Below, piece by piece: positions 25,629 to 34,706 of a DNA stretch of 64,000 nt. How positions within the stretch are numbered: the stretch's first letter is position 1; each line of letters starts with the position of its first letter. The stretch is from Streptomyces sp. M92 (GTDB taxonomy: Bacteria > Actinomycetota > Actinomycetes > Streptomycetales > Streptomycetaceae): assembly GCF_028473745.1 (NCBI RefSeq), contig NZ_CP101137.1, forward strand, positions 6,200,001 through 6,264,000. The letters run 5' to 3'. The notes beneath the pieces are model-generated. The model did not search any database. It was not told the origin of the DNA and worked only from the letters and a program-made list of their open reading frames with translations. Both the position numbers and the translations under genes were made by a program.

Positions 25629-27364
25629 CCCGTACCTGGCACATCACCGACATCACCGACGCGGCGCGGGCACGCATCGCCACCGCGCGCCTGGCCGCGG
25701 CCTACGGTGTGCCGCCGTTGGAGCGCACCCGGCTGCTGGCCTCGCTCGGCGCGCAGCTGCGGCTGTGCCTGGCCAAGGGCGGTACGTGGCGGCTCACGCT
25801 GGAGTCGGGCACGGCCTCGCCCGCCACCGCGGAGGCGGAGGCCGGCCGGGGTGTGCTGCACGCGGTGGTGACACCGTCGCGCGACGCCGCGGCCGCCGGT
25901 CAGCCGCCGTGGCGGGTGACGGTGCCCTGCCCGGAGGCGGTGCCGGCCGCCGAGGCGGACGTCGCGGTGGACGACCCGGCCGCGCTGGCCGAGGCCCTGC
26001 TCGGGGCCGACGAGGACACCTCGCTGGTCCTGGACCGGCTCACCGAGCAGGAGAACCTGGTCGACTTCCACCGCGAGGAGCTGCAGCAGACCAACCAGGG
26101 CGTGGTGGCGCTGCACGCCGAGCTGGACGCCGCCGGGCGGGCCCAGCGGGAGGCGTTCGCCGCCGAGCGCAAGGCGCGCACGGAGGCGGAGAACGCCCGG
26201 CGCCGGCTGACCTTCCTGGCGGACGCGAGCGCCGTGCTGACCGCGTCGCTGGACCACCACGAGATCGTGCGCCGGCTGCCGGAGCTGCTGGTGCCCGAGT
26301 ACGCCGCCTCCGTCGACGTCTGGCTGTTCGACCAGGACGGCGACCGGCCGGGCCCCGCCCACCCGGCGGCCGCCGTGGTCGCCGCCCGCACCGGCCGGCC
26401 GCAGTACGCCGCCCCGCATCCGGGCGGACTGCCGGGCGTCGACGACCAGCCGCCTTCGGCGCTGGCTCCGGACCGCCCCCTGCTGTGCATCCCGCTGCCG
26501 ACCCGGCAGGCGCCCCTGGGCGTGCTGACCCTGTCCCCGCCCGGGGAACGCTGGGACCCGGACGACGCGGTGATGCTGATCGAGCTGACCCGGCGGGCCA
26601 GTACCGCGATCGACCACGCCCAGCGCTACCAGCACAACCGCGACATCGCGGAGACGCTCCAGCGGGCCCTGCTCACGGAACTGCCCGCCCCGCCGGGGCT
26701 CGCGATGGCGGCGCGCTATCTCCCGGCCACCCACGGCCTGAACATCGGCGGTGACTGGTACGACGCGTTCCGGCAGCCGGACGGCGGAGTCATCGCCGTG
26801 GTCGGCGACGTGACCGGGCACGGGCTGCGCGCGGCGGTGATGATGAGCCAGCTGCGTACGGCGCTGCGGGCCTACGCCGTCGACGGCGGCAGCCCCGGCC
26901 GACTCCTGACCCGGCTGCACACGTTCCTGCACCACCTCCAGCCCGATCTGTTCGCCACGGCCGTCATCGCCCGCTTCCACCCCGACGAGCCCACCCTCAC
27001 GTGGGCCGCCGCCGGCCATCCGCCGCCGGTGCTGCGTACCCCGGACGGGCGGGTCCGGACCCTGGACGCCAAACCGGGCGCGATGCTGGGCATTCCGCTC
27101 AAGCAGGAGATCGCCGACCACACGGTGCCGCTGGCGCCGGGCTCGACGCTCGCCCTGTACACGGACGGCCTGGTGGAGCGGCGCGCCCGGGGCATAGACC
27201 CGGGCATCGCGCGGCTGGCCGAGGCGCTGGGCTCCTTCGGCCCGGCGGCGCTGGAGGCGGACCTGGAGGGCTCGGCGGACGGCATCCTGAGTCCGCTGCT
27301 CAGCGACTCGGAGCGGGACGACGACGTCTGTCTGCTGCTCTGCCACCTCCGCGGCACCCGCTGA
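25625..27364 (+). CDS. RsbU-like PP2C phosphatase with degenerate GHKL and GAF
   Basis: A 579-residue protein. The N-terminus (about 1-120) resembles the GHKL domain encoded by the gene before it but has lost the N-box (ASLGAQLRLCLAKGG). A coiled coil (about 135-200), a GAF domain (about 205-335) and a SpoIIE PP2C domain (about 345-579) follow, with GGDWYDAF (near 375), GDVTGHG (near 393), AAGHPPPVL and YTDGLVERRA. The degenerate domain may be a docking site for RsbT-type kinases (inference). Expected role: dephosphorylate the STAS antagonist when activated by RsbT. It is the last gene of the overlapping rsb block; a palindromic hairpin follows. Confidence 0.86.
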   Translation: MTRTWHITDITDAARARIATARLAAAYGVPPLERTRLLASLGAQLRLCLAKGGTWRLTLESGTASPATAEAEAGRGVLHAVVTPSRDAAAAGQPPWRVTVPCPEAVPAAEADVAVDDPAALAEALLGADEDTSLVLDRLTEQENLVDFHREELQQTNQGVVALHAELDAAGRAQREAFAAERKARTEAENARRRLTFLADASAVLTASLDHHEIVRRLPELLVPEYAASVDVWLFDQDGDRPGPAHPAAAVVAARTGRPQYAAPHPGGLPGVDDQPPSALAPDRPLLCIPLPTRQAPLGVLTLSPPGERWDPDDAVMLIELTRRASTAIDHAQRYQHNRDIAETLQRALLTELPAPPGLAMAARYLPATHGLNIGGDWYDAFRQPDGGVIAVVGDVTGHGLRAAVMMSQLRTALRAYAVDGGSPGRLLTRLHTFLHHLQPDLFATAVIARFHPDEPTLTWAAAGHPPPVLRTPDGRVRTLDAKPGAMLGIPLKQEIADHTVPLAPGSTLALYTDGLVERRARGIDPGIARLAEALGSFGPAALEADLEGSADGILSPLLSDSERDDDVCLLLCHLRGTR

Positions 27365-27368
27365 CCTC

Positions 27369-27386
27369 GCCCGCCGGCCGGCGGGC
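27369..27386. terminator. Palindromic GC hairpin after the rsb block
   Basis: GCCCGCCGGCCGGCGGGC is a perfect 18-base palindrome (7-bp stem with a 4-base loop) starting five bases after the phosphatase stop. No U-tract. Confidence 0.5.
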
Positions 27387-27567
27387 CGGCCGCGGGCACC
27401 GCTCGCGCACCGGAAAGTTCCCGTCCGTTCACTCCCGCCCGATGCGCTCCGGGCCGGGGCGGGGCATGGTGGTGATCAGGAGGTGTCGCCTGCCTGCCGC
27501 GCCCGGCTGGCCGGATCCGGGCGGGCGCGATGGGATCGACGAGGTGCGAAACAGCGATCCGGGGGCA

Positions 27568-27584
27568 CGCGAACGGCGTTCGCG
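27568..27584. promoter_or_regulatory. Inverted repeat upstream of NDH-2 gene
   Basis: CGCGAAC-GGC-GTTCGCG is a perfect 7-bp dyad with a 3-base centre, 37 bases before the NADH dehydrogenase start. It resembles a Rex operator core (GAAC/GTTC) but the centre is 3 rather than 2 bases and the outer TGT/ACA is missing, so Rex binding is doubtful. Confidence 0.3.
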
Positions 27585-27620
27585 GCAGACCGCCTGGAGC
27601 CGCAGAAAGGGATGAACACC

Positions 27621-28988
27621 GTGACACGACCCAGGATCCTGGTGGTCGGCGCAGGTTTCGCCGGCGTGGAGTGCGTCCGCCGTCTGGAGCGCAGGCTCTC
27701 CCCCGGCGAGGCCGAGATCACCCTGGTGACGCCCTTCTCCTACCAGCTCTATCTGCCGCTGCTGCCCCAGGTGGCCTCCGGTGTGCTGACCCCCCAGTCG
27801 ATCGCGTTGTCCCTGCGCCGCAGCAGCAAGTACCGCACCCGGATCATCCCGGGCGGCGCCATCGGTGTGGACCTCAAGGCGAAGGTGTGCGTGGTGCGCA
27901 CCATCACCGACCAGATCGTCGACGAGCCCTACGACTACATCGTGCTGGCGCCCGGAAGCATCACCCGGACCTTCGACATCCCGGGGCTGACCGACCACGC
28001 GTTCGGCATGAAGACGCTGGCGGAGGCCGCGTACATCCGCGACCACGTCATCGCGCAACTCGACCTCGCCGACGCCAGCCAGGACCCGGTGGAGCGCGCC
28101 TCGCGGCTGCAGTTCGTGGTGGTCGGCGGCGGCTACGCGGGCACCGAGACCGCTGCCTGTCTGCAGCGGCTGACGCACGCGGCGGTCAAGCGCTACAACC
28201 GGCTCGACCCGGGCCTGATCAAGTGGCACCTGATCGACATCGCGCCGAAGCTGATGCCGGAGCTCGGCGAGAAGCTCGGGCGCGACGCGCAGGAGGTGCT
28301 CACCCGGCGCGGCATCGAGATCTCGCTCGGCGTCTCCATCGAGAAGGCCGGACCGGAGGAGGTCACCTTCACCAACGGCCGGGTGGTGCCCACCCGCACG
28401 CTGATCTGGACCGCCGGTGTGGTGGCGAGCCCGCTGATCGCCACGCTCGGCGCGGAGACGGTCAAGGGACGGCTCGCGGTGACCGCCGAGATGTGCCTGC
28501 CCGACCACGACGGGGTGTTCGCGCTCGGCGACTCCGCGGCCGTGCCCGACCTCGCCAAGGGACAGGAGGGCGCCGTCTGCCCGCCCACCGCCCAGCACGC
28601 CATGCGGCAGGGCCGGCACGTCGCCGAGAACATCATCGCGACCCTGCGCAACCAGCCGATGCGGCCCTACGTCCACAAGGACCTCGGTCTCGTCGTCGAC
28701 CTCGGCGGCGCCGACGCGGTCTCCAAGCCGCTCGGTGTCGAGCTGAAGGGCCTTCCCGCCCAGGCGGTGGCCCGCGGCTACCACTGGTCGGCGCTGCGCA
28801 CGGGTGTGGCCAAGGCGCGGGTGGCGACCAACTGGGCGCTCAACGCGGTGGCGGGCGACGATTTCGTGCGCACCGGCTTCCAGGCCCGCAAGCCGGCCAA
28901 GCTGCGGGACTTCGAGTACACGGACGCCTACCTGACGCCGGAACAGGTGCAGGAGCGCGTCGCGGAGGCGGGCCGGGCACGGCTGTGA
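27621..28988 (+). CDS. Type II NADH:quinone dehydrogenase (NDH-2)
   Basis: A 455-residue single-subunit, non-proton-pumping flavoprotein oxidising NADH at the membrane. FAD-binding motif ILVVGAGFAGVE at the N-terminus, NADH-binding motif FVVVGGGYAGTETAA (near 165), and FALGDSAAVPD for the FAD ribityl contact. The C-terminal region has amphipathic helices for membrane association and no clear transmembrane span. The GTG at 27621 has AAAGGG at optimal distance; the ATG at 27612 abuts that site. Alternative: a related quinone or ferredoxin reductase, less likely given length and motifs. Confidence 0.88.
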   Translation: MTRPRILVVGAGFAGVECVRRLERRLSPGEAEITLVTPFSYQLYLPLLPQVASGVLTPQSIALSLRRSSKYRTRIIPGGAIGVDLKAKVCVVRTITDQIVDEPYDYIVLAPGSITRTFDIPGLTDHAFGMKTLAEAAYIRDHVIAQLDLADASQDPVERASRLQFVVVGGGYAGTETAACLQRLTHAAVKRYNRLDPGLIKWHLIDIAPKLMPELGEKLGRDAQEVLTRRGIEISLGVSIEKAGPEEVTFTNGRVVPTRTLIWTAGVVASPLIATLGAETVKGRLAVTAEMCLPDHDGVFALGDSAAVPDLAKGQEGAVCPPTAQHAMRQGRHVAENIIATLRNQPMRPYVHKDLGLVVDLGGADAVSKPLGVELKGLPAQAVARGYHWSALRTGVAKARVATNWALNAVAGDDFVRTGFQARKPAKLRDFEYTDAYLTPEQVQERVAEAGRARL

Positions 28989-29078
28989 CCCCGTCGCGGG
29001 GACGGGCGCGCGGCATGACATCCTGAGAAGTGGATCTCGGCGTCAACCGGCCGGGAGTCGGGCGTGTGAGTCGGGAGA

Positions 29079-31337
29079 GTGTACGGCGGCGTGAAGGCAG
29101 CGGGGCGCTCGGTGCGGACACGGCTGCGGGACCGGATCGCCGCGTCCGACCCGGGGCTGCTGCGGCTGACGGCGGGCCTGCGGACGGTCGGCGCCATCGC
29201 TCTGGTCCTGGGTGTGCTCGCCGCGTTCGGCGCGGACGTCACCCATCTGGTCGCGGGCGCAATGGCGGCTATGGTCGCCACCTTCGCCATCCGCGAGAAG
29301 GAGCTCGGCGCGCAGGCGGTCACCCTGGCGCTGGGACTGCCCGTCGCCCTGGCCTCGGTGTCGGTCAGCTCGCTGCTCACCTCACGGGTGGTCATCGGCG
29401 ACGCCTTCTTCGTCGTCCTGATCTTCTTCGCCGTCTTCGTGAGGCGGTTCGGCGACCGCGGTACGGCGCTCGGTCTGATCGGCTTCCAGGTCTACTTCGT
29501 CTCCCTGTTCGTCGGCGGCGACCCGTCGGTGCTGCCCGGGCTGCTGGGTGCCATCGCGGTGGCGTTCGCGTGCAGCGCGGTGGTGCGTTTCGCCGTGGTC
29601 CCGGCGACACCGGCGGGCATCCTCCAGCGGCTGCGGCAGGCCTTCCGCGCGCGGCTGGCCCAGCTGATCGCCACGCAGATCGAGCTGCTGGACGCCGGGC
29701 CGGACGGGATCGACCGGGCGCTGGAACACCTGCGGGACGGCACCGCGCGCCTGCACGAGACGGCCCTGATGATCCAGTCCCGGCTGGAGGACGGCACCCC
29801 GGACGCGTCCACCGCGCGTCTGGTGCAGCGGCGCGTCGCGGACGCCGAGATCGCGGCCGAGCGGCTGGGCCTGCTGCTGCTGACCGCGCGCAGCGCCGAG
29901 CGGGCGGACACCCTGACCCTGCACCTGCCGGGTGCGCCGGCGCCGTCGGTGGGCAGTTCGCCGGCGCCCGGCGAGGCCACGGAGGTACTGCGCCGGGACC
30001 TGGGTGCGCTGCGCACGCTGGTGCTGCGGCCGCCCGCCGAGGCGCGCGGCACCGCGCTGTCCCACCTGCGCAACCGGCTGCTCGGTTACCGCGACGAGGA
30101 GAACCTGCCGGAGGCGATCCCGGCCGTCCAGGACGTGTTCCGCGGCATCGGTGAGGCCGCGAGGGCGGTCATGGGCCTCAGGATCGCCCTGGACGGACCG
30201 CAGGACGAGTCGGACGACACCCCGGCGACGACCAGGTCCCGGGAGGAGCTGGACGCCGAGGACGCCGCGATCGACGCCGGCGAGGAGGAGGCGAAGGAGG
30301 AGGAGCCGACCGGGCTGCGGCGGCCCACCACGCGGGCCGCGGTGCAGGTCTCGGTGGGGTCCTCGCTGGCCATCGTCGGCGGTGAGTTCCTGTCCTCGCA
30401 GCGCTGGTACTGGGCGGTGCTCGCGTGCTGGATCGTCTTCCTGAACACGGCGTCCACCGGGGAGATCCTCGTCAAGGGCTACCGCAGGGTGCTGGGCACC
30501 CTGTTCGGGGTGGTGGCCGGCATCGTGCTGGCCGGCCTGGTCGGCGACCACACCTGGGTCGCGTTCGGGCTGGTGCTGCTGCTCATCTTCGCGATGTTCT
30601 ACACGGCTCCGCTGTCGTACACGCTGATGTCGTTCTTCGTGACGGCGATGCTGGGGCTGCTGTACACCCTGCTGCACACCTACAGCCTGTCGGTGCTGCT
30701 GCTGCGCGTCGAGGAGACGGCGCTCGGCGCGGCCTGCGGGATCGTCGCGGCGGCGCTGGTGCTGCCGATACGCACCGACCGCCGTACGAACGAACTGCTC
30801 GGCACGGTGCTGGAGCGGCTCACCGACGTCACCGAGGGTGCCGTGGACCAGCTCAGCGGCGGGCCGGCGGCCGATCTGCTGGACCAGGCGCGGGAGCTGG
30901 ACCAGGCGCTGGGCGACCTGCGGGCCGCCACCTCGCCGCTGACGCATCCGATCACGCCGCTGCGGGCCCGCCGCGACACCGCCCAGTACGTGGTGGCGCT
31001 GCTGGAGACGTGCGCCTACCACGCGCGGTCGCTGGCGGCGACGGCCGAGCTGCTGCCCACGCACCCGTCGATCGCGGCGGACCCGCGGCTGCGCGGCGCG
31101 GTGCGGCGCACGGTGCGCAACATCGAGGCGATCGCCGCGCGCGTCGCCGACGAGGACGCGGACACCGGGGTGGAGACCGGGCCCAGCATCGCCTCGCTGC
31201 TGCAGTTCGAGGCGGGCGGGGTGCCGCGGTACGGCCGGATCACCGGGCGGGTACTGCGGCACCTGGAGCGTCTGGACGAGGCCGTGGTCGGCCTGGCCCG
31301 GCCGCTCGGCGTACCGGTGGCGACGCCGAAGCGCTGA
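29079..31337 (+). CDS. FUSC-family integral membrane protein (aromatic acid exporter-like)
   Basis: A 752-residue protein with two membrane blocks of several helices (about 30-165 and 425-560), a long cytoplasmic helical region between them with an acidic stretch (EEEAKEEEPTG, near 405), and a C-terminal helical domain. This two-block layout is that of FUSC/YccS/AaeB-type proteins, some of which export aromatic carboxylates; the substrate here is unknown. A start at 29079 or at GTG 29091 is possible, with GGGAGAG nearby. It converges on the next gene with only three bases between stops. Confidence 0.78.
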   Translation: MYGGVKAAGRSVRTRLRDRIAASDPGLLRLTAGLRTVGAIALVLGVLAAFGADVTHLVAGAMAAMVATFAIREKELGAQAVTLALGLPVALASVSVSSLLTSRVVIGDAFFVVLIFFAVFVRRFGDRGTALGLIGFQVYFVSLFVGGDPSVLPGLLGAIAVAFACSAVVRFAVVPATPAGILQRLRQAFRARLAQLIATQIELLDAGPDGIDRALEHLRDGTARLHETALMIQSRLEDGTPDASTARLVQRRVADAEIAAERLGLLLLTARSAERADTLTLHLPGAPAPSVGSSPAPGEATEVLRRDLGALRTLVLRPPAEARGTALSHLRNRLLGYRDEENLPEAIPAVQDVFRGIGEAARAVMGLRIALDGPQDESDDTPATTRSREELDAEDAAIDAGEEEAKEEEPTGLRRPTTRAAVQVSVGSSLAIVGGEFLSSQRWYWAVLACWIVFLNTASTGEILVKGYRRVLGTLFGVVAGIVLAGLVGDHTWVAFGLVLLLIFAMFYTAPLSYTLMSFFVTAMLGLLYTLLHTYSLSVLLLRVEETALGAACGIVAAALVLPIRTDRRTNELLGTVLERLTDVTEGAVDQLSGGPAADLLDQARELDQALGDLRAATSPLTHPITPLRARRDTAQYVVALLETCAYHARSLAATAELLPTHPSIAADPRLRGAVRRTVRNIEAIAARVADEDADTGVETGPSIASLLQFEAGGVPRYGRITGRVLRHLERLDEAVVGLARPLGVPVATPKR

Positions 31338-31340
31338 GGG

Positions 31341-31775
31341 TCAGAAGTCGCTGGGCAGACCGCTGGCCTCGGCTATGCCGCGCAGTTCCTCGTTCTGCTT
31401 GTGGCGTTCCTTGAGGTAGTCGGCGATCTCGCCGAGGCGCTCGGGGTCTGAGGCGGTGGCCGCGTCGGTGACGACCCGGACCGGGCCGGTCTCGTCGGTG
31501 CTGATTTCCACGACCTCGTTGTCCAGGCGGCCGGTGACCGCGGTGGCGATGACCAGCGCGGCCTCGTCCCTGATCTCCTGGGGCAGCGCCTCGGCGCTGT
31601 CCCCGTCCAGGGAGAAGTCGATGGTGGGCATCTGGTGCTCGTCGATGGCCTGGAGGACCGGTTCGACCACGCTGAGCAGGAGCTGGTAGTCGTCGTTCTC
31701 CATGCGTACGCGCAGGAGGTCGAGGTAGACGTCCACGGGACGTCCGTCCGGCGGAGGAATCTCGTGTTCGTTCAT
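31341..31775 (-). CDS. Acidic hypothetical protein
   Basis: A 144-residue soluble acidic protein (MNEHEIPPPDGRPVDVYLDLLRVRMENDDYQ). It has predicted alternating helices and strands, a C-terminal charged helix (IADYLKERHKQNEELRGIAEASG), and no cysteine, signal peptide or membrane segment. No family recognised. It is 28 bases downstream of the DUF1206 gene on the same strand and probably co-transcribed. Confidence 0.65.
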   Translation of the reverse strand: MNEHEIPPPDGRPVDVYLDLLRVRMENDDYQLLLSVVEPVLQAIDEHQMPTIDFSLDGDSAEALPQEIRDEAALVIATAVTGRLDNEVVEISTDETGPVRVVTDAATASDPERLGEIADYLKERHKQNEELRGIAEASGLPSDF

Positions 31776-31803
31776 TCGCCCCGTGTTCCCCCCTCCGCGC
31801 GGC

Positions 31804-32637
31804 TCAGACCCGGCGCCAGCGTGCGAGGGCGAAGGAGAACACGCCGAACAGCACGAGGCCCGCGGCGACGCAGACCAGCAGCCAGGGGCCGAGCAGGGTG
31901 TCGGCGAAGGAGCGCAGGGTGTCGTCGAGGCCCTTGGCCCTGTCGGGGTCGTAGTCGACGGCGGCCCGTACGGCGAAGGCGCCCGCCGCGGCGAAGACGA
32001 GCCCGCGGGCCGTTCCGCCACCGACGCCGGTCACGTCGACCAGCCGCCGGGCCCGGGGGCTCAGCGCGCCGAGTTTCAGCTTCTTGTGGTAGCTGCGGCG
32101 CAGCGCCTGTACGGCGATGACGACGCCGGCGACGGCGATCGCGGCGCCTGCCGCGCCCACGATCCAGCGTCCGGCGGGCATCTCCAGGACCTCGGCGGTG
32201 ACGTCCCGGGACTGCCGGTCGCTGGAGCCGCTGCCTTTGGAGCCGGCCGCGAAGGCGAGGACGGAGTAGGCGACGACGGCGTAGAACACGCAGCGGGCGG
32301 CGGCCGGGAGGCGCTTCCTGGCCGTGTGGCCGTCCTTGCCCGTGGCGCCGAAGACCGCTTCGGACAGCCGCCACAGGGCCATGCCGACGAGTCCGGCGCC
32401 CAGCGCCCACAGCAGCCCGGCGCCGAACGGCTTGTCCGCCAGCTCGGCCAGGGCGCCGCCCCGGTCGGCCTGCCGGTTCCCGGTGCCGAAGGCGATCCGC
32501 AGCGCCAGGAGGCCGACCAGCAGGTAGATGACGCCGCGGGCGGTGAGTCCCGCCCGGGCGGCCCCCTCGGCGGCCGAGCCGTTCGCGGCCCGGCGGGCCC
32601 GGCCACGGCCGGAATGTGCGAGAACACGAGCGTTCAT
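31804..32637 (-). CDS. DUF1206 integral membrane protein
   Basis: A 277-residue protein with about six transmembrane helices arranged as three similar two-helix units, each introduced by an AR-GLTARGVIYLLVGLLAL-type sequence (about 30, 110, 200). This is the DUF1206 pattern. Function unknown; often near stress-response genes in actinobacteria. The ATG at 32637 has GGAGGGGAGG upstream. Likely first gene of a two-gene unit with the acidic hypothetical protein. Confidence 0.82.
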   Translation of the reverse strand: MNARVLAHSGRGRARRAANGSAAEGAARAGLTARGVIYLLVGLLALRIAFGTGNRQADRGGALAELADKPFGAGLLWALGAGLVGMALWRLSEAVFGATGKDGHTARKRLPAAARCVFYAVVAYSVLAFAAGSKGSGSSDRQSRDVTAEVLEMPAGRWIVGAAGAAIAVAGVVIAVQALRRSYHKKLKLGALSPRARRLVDVTGVGGGTARGLVFAAAGAFAVRAAVDYDPDRAKGLDDTLRSFADTLLGPWLLVCVAAGLVLFGVFSFALARWRRV

Positions 32638-32765
32638 CGTGAGCCTCCCCTCCGGGACAGCGGATGCCCCGGCTTCCCGGCCGCACACCCGGCTCGGCTC
32701 CCGGTCGTCACCGGCCGCGGGCGTACGAATCCGGCTTCCGCCCTCCTCCGTACGCCCGCGGACAC

Positions 32766-32807
32766 GCCGGCTGCCCGCACGCCGCAGGGGGTGTGCGGGC
32801 AGCCGGC
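32766..32807. terminator. Perfect 15-bp hairpin downstream of sigma/DUF5133 unit
   Basis: GCCGGCTGCCCGCAC (32766-32780) pairs perfectly with 32793-32807 around a 12-base loop. It lies 20 bases past the DUF5133 stop on the minus strand, where it would end the sigma-factor transcript. Confidence 0.7.
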
Positions 32808-32826
32808 CCACCAGCCGTCCTCGGGG

Positions 32827-33060
32827 TCAGTCCGCCGCGACCGCGGGCTCGGGGGCCGGGACCGGAGGGGCCGCGAGTTGCCGCCGGGCGGCCTCGAGGG
32901 CCTGCCGCACGTCGCGCGTGCCGGTCGACACGCACAGCGTGTACGCCAGGTCACGCGTCCGGGGACCGGGTCCGCCCAGGTCGTCGCCGGGTTCGTGCAG
33001 GGCCGCCGCCTCGTACTCGTCGAGGAGCCCGCGCAGCACCGCGGGGTGGGGCATCAGCAT
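32827..33060 (-). CDS. DUF5133 small protein downstream of sigma factor
   Basis: A 77-residue protein starting MLMPHPAVLRGLLDEYEAA with the family signature LAYTLCVSTGTRDVRQALEAARRQL, then a Pro/Ala tail. Same family as 2546-2818. GGAGG lies ten bases before the ATG. It starts 31 bases after the sigma-factor stop, so it is probably co-transcribed; a role as an accessory to SigB-family regulation is inferred from position alone. Confidence 0.75.
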   Translation of the reverse strand: MLMPHPAVLRGLLDEYEAAALHEPGDDLGGPGPRTRDLAYTLCVSTGTRDVRQALEAARRQLAAPPVPAPEPAVAAD

Positions 33061-33091
33061 TCGTCTCGTTCCTCCTCCGTCGCCCGGCCCG

Positions 33092-33964
33092 TCAGGTCCG
33101 CACCGGCCGGCCGGTGCCCCGGTGGCCCGTGCGCTGTCCCATCGCCTCGTCGCGCACCCGGGCGCAGCTGCGGCTGATGAGCCGCGAGACGTGCATCTGC
33201 GAGATGCCCAGGTGGTCGGCTATCCGGCTCTGGGTCATGTCCTCGAAGAAGCGCATGTAGAGGATGGCCCGCTCACGCTCGGGCAGCCGGCGCAGCCCTT
33301 CCTTGGCGGACTCCCTGTCGATCACGGTGTCGTACGAGGCGTCGGCCGCGCCGAGGGTGTCCGCGAGGCTGTAGCCGTCGTCGCCGGCCGAGAGTTCGGC
33401 GTCCAGCGACAGGGTGCTGAAGCTCTCCAGCGCCTCCATCCCGGCACCGACCTCGTCCTCGGTCAGCCCGGTGTGGGCGGCGATGTCGGCCACCGACGGT
33501 TCGGGGCTGCCGGGGTTCTGGGTGAGCTCGCGCCGCGCCACCCGCACCTTGTTGCGCAGTTCCTGGACCCGGCGGGGCACCCGCAGGGCCCACATCCGGT
33601 CGCGGAAGTGGCGCTTGACCTCACCGGTGATGGTGGGCACGGCGTAGCTCTCGAAGGCGCCGCGCTCCGGGTCGAAGCGGTCGACGGCCTTGACCAGGCC
33701 CAGCGCGGCGACCTGGCGCAGGTCCTCGATGGACTCGCCGCGGTCGCGGAAACGGCCGGCGATCCGGTGGGCCATGGGCAGCCAGGCGGCGACGAGTTCG
33801 TCGCGGAGCGCGTCCCGCTCGGGTCCCTCCTCGAGACCGGCCAGCCGGCCGAAGAGGGCCATGGTGTCGGGGGCGTCGTCGTGCCGGCGGCGGGCGGGGG
33901 CGGCGGTGGTGGTTTCGTCGGACTCGGACGTTCCGGGACGGACGGTGGGTGTTTCTGTGAGCAT
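33092..33964 (-). CDS. sigM: SigB/SigF-family RNA polymerase sigma factor (SigM-like)
   Basis: A 290-residue group 3 sigma factor with regions 2, 3 and 4: RQVAALGLVKAVDRFDPERGAFESYAVPTITGEVKRHFRD (region 2, given in two parts: RQVAALGLVKAVDRF and TITGEVKRHFRD), MWALRVPRRVQELR, and region 4 LPERERAILYMRFFEDM with the helix-turn-helix MTQSRIADHLGISQMHVSRLIS. These match SigB-type stress sigmas of Streptomyces, which are controlled by partner switching. The name sigM rests on remembered synteny with SCO7314. CAGGAG precedes the ATG. An RsbW-like gene lies 178 bases upstream on the same strand. Confidence 0.88.
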   Translation of the reverse strand: MLTETPTVRPGTSESDETTTAAPARRRHDDAPDTMALFGRLAGLEEGPERDALRDELVAAWLPMAHRIAGRFRDRGESIEDLRQVAALGLVKAVDRFDPERGAFESYAVPTITGEVKRHFRDRMWALRVPRRVQELRNKVRVARRELTQNPGSPEPSVADIAAHTGLTEDEVGAGMEALESFSTLSLDAELSAGDDGYSLADTLGAADASYDTVIDRESAKEGLRRLPERERAILYMRFFEDMTQSRIADHLGISQMHVSRLISRSCARVRDEAMGQRTGHRGTGRPVRT

Positions 33965-34142
33965 GCGGATCGCTCCTGAACGGTGGTCTCAGGGGGACTT
34001 TCCGCGGGAACGGTGCCGGCCGGGTCACTCGCCCGGAGGACCCGAGCAGCCATACCGCTCCCGCTGCTGCGCCTCCGGTCCGAAGCACGAACTTGCGACT
34101 GCCCTCACCCCGGTGGAACAAACTCCGCTTTCGCAAATGTAC

Positions 34143-34580
34143 TCAGGACAGCGGAACGACCACGGTGATGCACTTGCCTCCCGTCGGAAGGTCTGCCACG
34201 CGTACGTCACGGGCCAGCCGGCAGACGATCGGCCAGCCCCGGCCGCCGACGCGGCTGCGTCCCTGGGGGTCGGTCCGCGGTACGGCCACCGGAAGGTCGT
34301 GGCTGCGGTCGCACACCGACAGCTCGACGCCGGGTCCGACGACGTCGACCCGGAAGTCGGTGATGCCGCCGCCGTGGAGGATCGCGTTGGTGGTCAGTTC
34401 CGAGGCGACCAGCACGGCGTCCGACAGGGCGTCCGCGTCGCAGGACGCGTGGTCTTTGCTTCCGCAGCACTCGGTGACGACGCGTTCGACGGTCTGCCGT
34501 GCCTCGGCGGGTTTGCACGGCCGGTGCAGGCCGGCGCCGGGCGGGGCGGCGGCGGGTCGGGTCGGGTGCCTTTCACTCAT
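34143..34580 (-). CDS. Cysteine-rich RsbW-like anti-sigma factor
   Basis: A 145-residue GHKL protein. The N-box ELTTNAILHGGG and the G2 loop RSRVGGRGWPIVCRLARDV are intact; it ends GGKCITVVVPLS. It contains seven cysteines (22, 38, 39, 47, 90, 120, 137), four of them in the N-terminal extension (CCGSKDHASC), which is unusual for this class and suggests redox or metal sensing. It lies directly upstream of the SigB-family gene on the same strand, the usual place for the cognate anti-sigma factor. It is a paralogue of 14338-14790. Confidence 0.84.
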   Translation of the reverse strand: MSERHPTRPAAAPPGAGLHRPCKPAEARQTVERVVTECCGSKDHASCDADALSDAVLVASELTTNAILHGGGITDFRVDVVGPGVELSVCDRSHDLPVAVPRTDPQGRSRVGGRGWPIVCRLARDVRVADLPTGGKCITVVVPLS

Positions 34581-34706
34581 CCGTCAGCTCCCTGGTCGGT
34601 GGGACTACCCGTCACTTCCGGCTGACCTCTGCCGGTACCCCCAAACCTCCGGCCCCCCTTACGGCTCAGGGGCCATCCGGGCGGCCGTCGGGGGTACGCG
34701 GAGGAC

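Noticed and set aside
34044..34070. CGGTAT on the minus strand upstream of the sigma gene as an autoregulatory promoter
   Set aside because: One mismatch in the -10 and no GNNT at any allowed spacing.
34692..34697. GGGTAC just upstream of the small gene at 34707 as a SigB promoter
   Set aside because: No GNNT at 14-16 bases upstream, and it lies too close to the start codon; the opposite-strand GGGTAC at 34635-34640 also lacks a correctly spaced -35.
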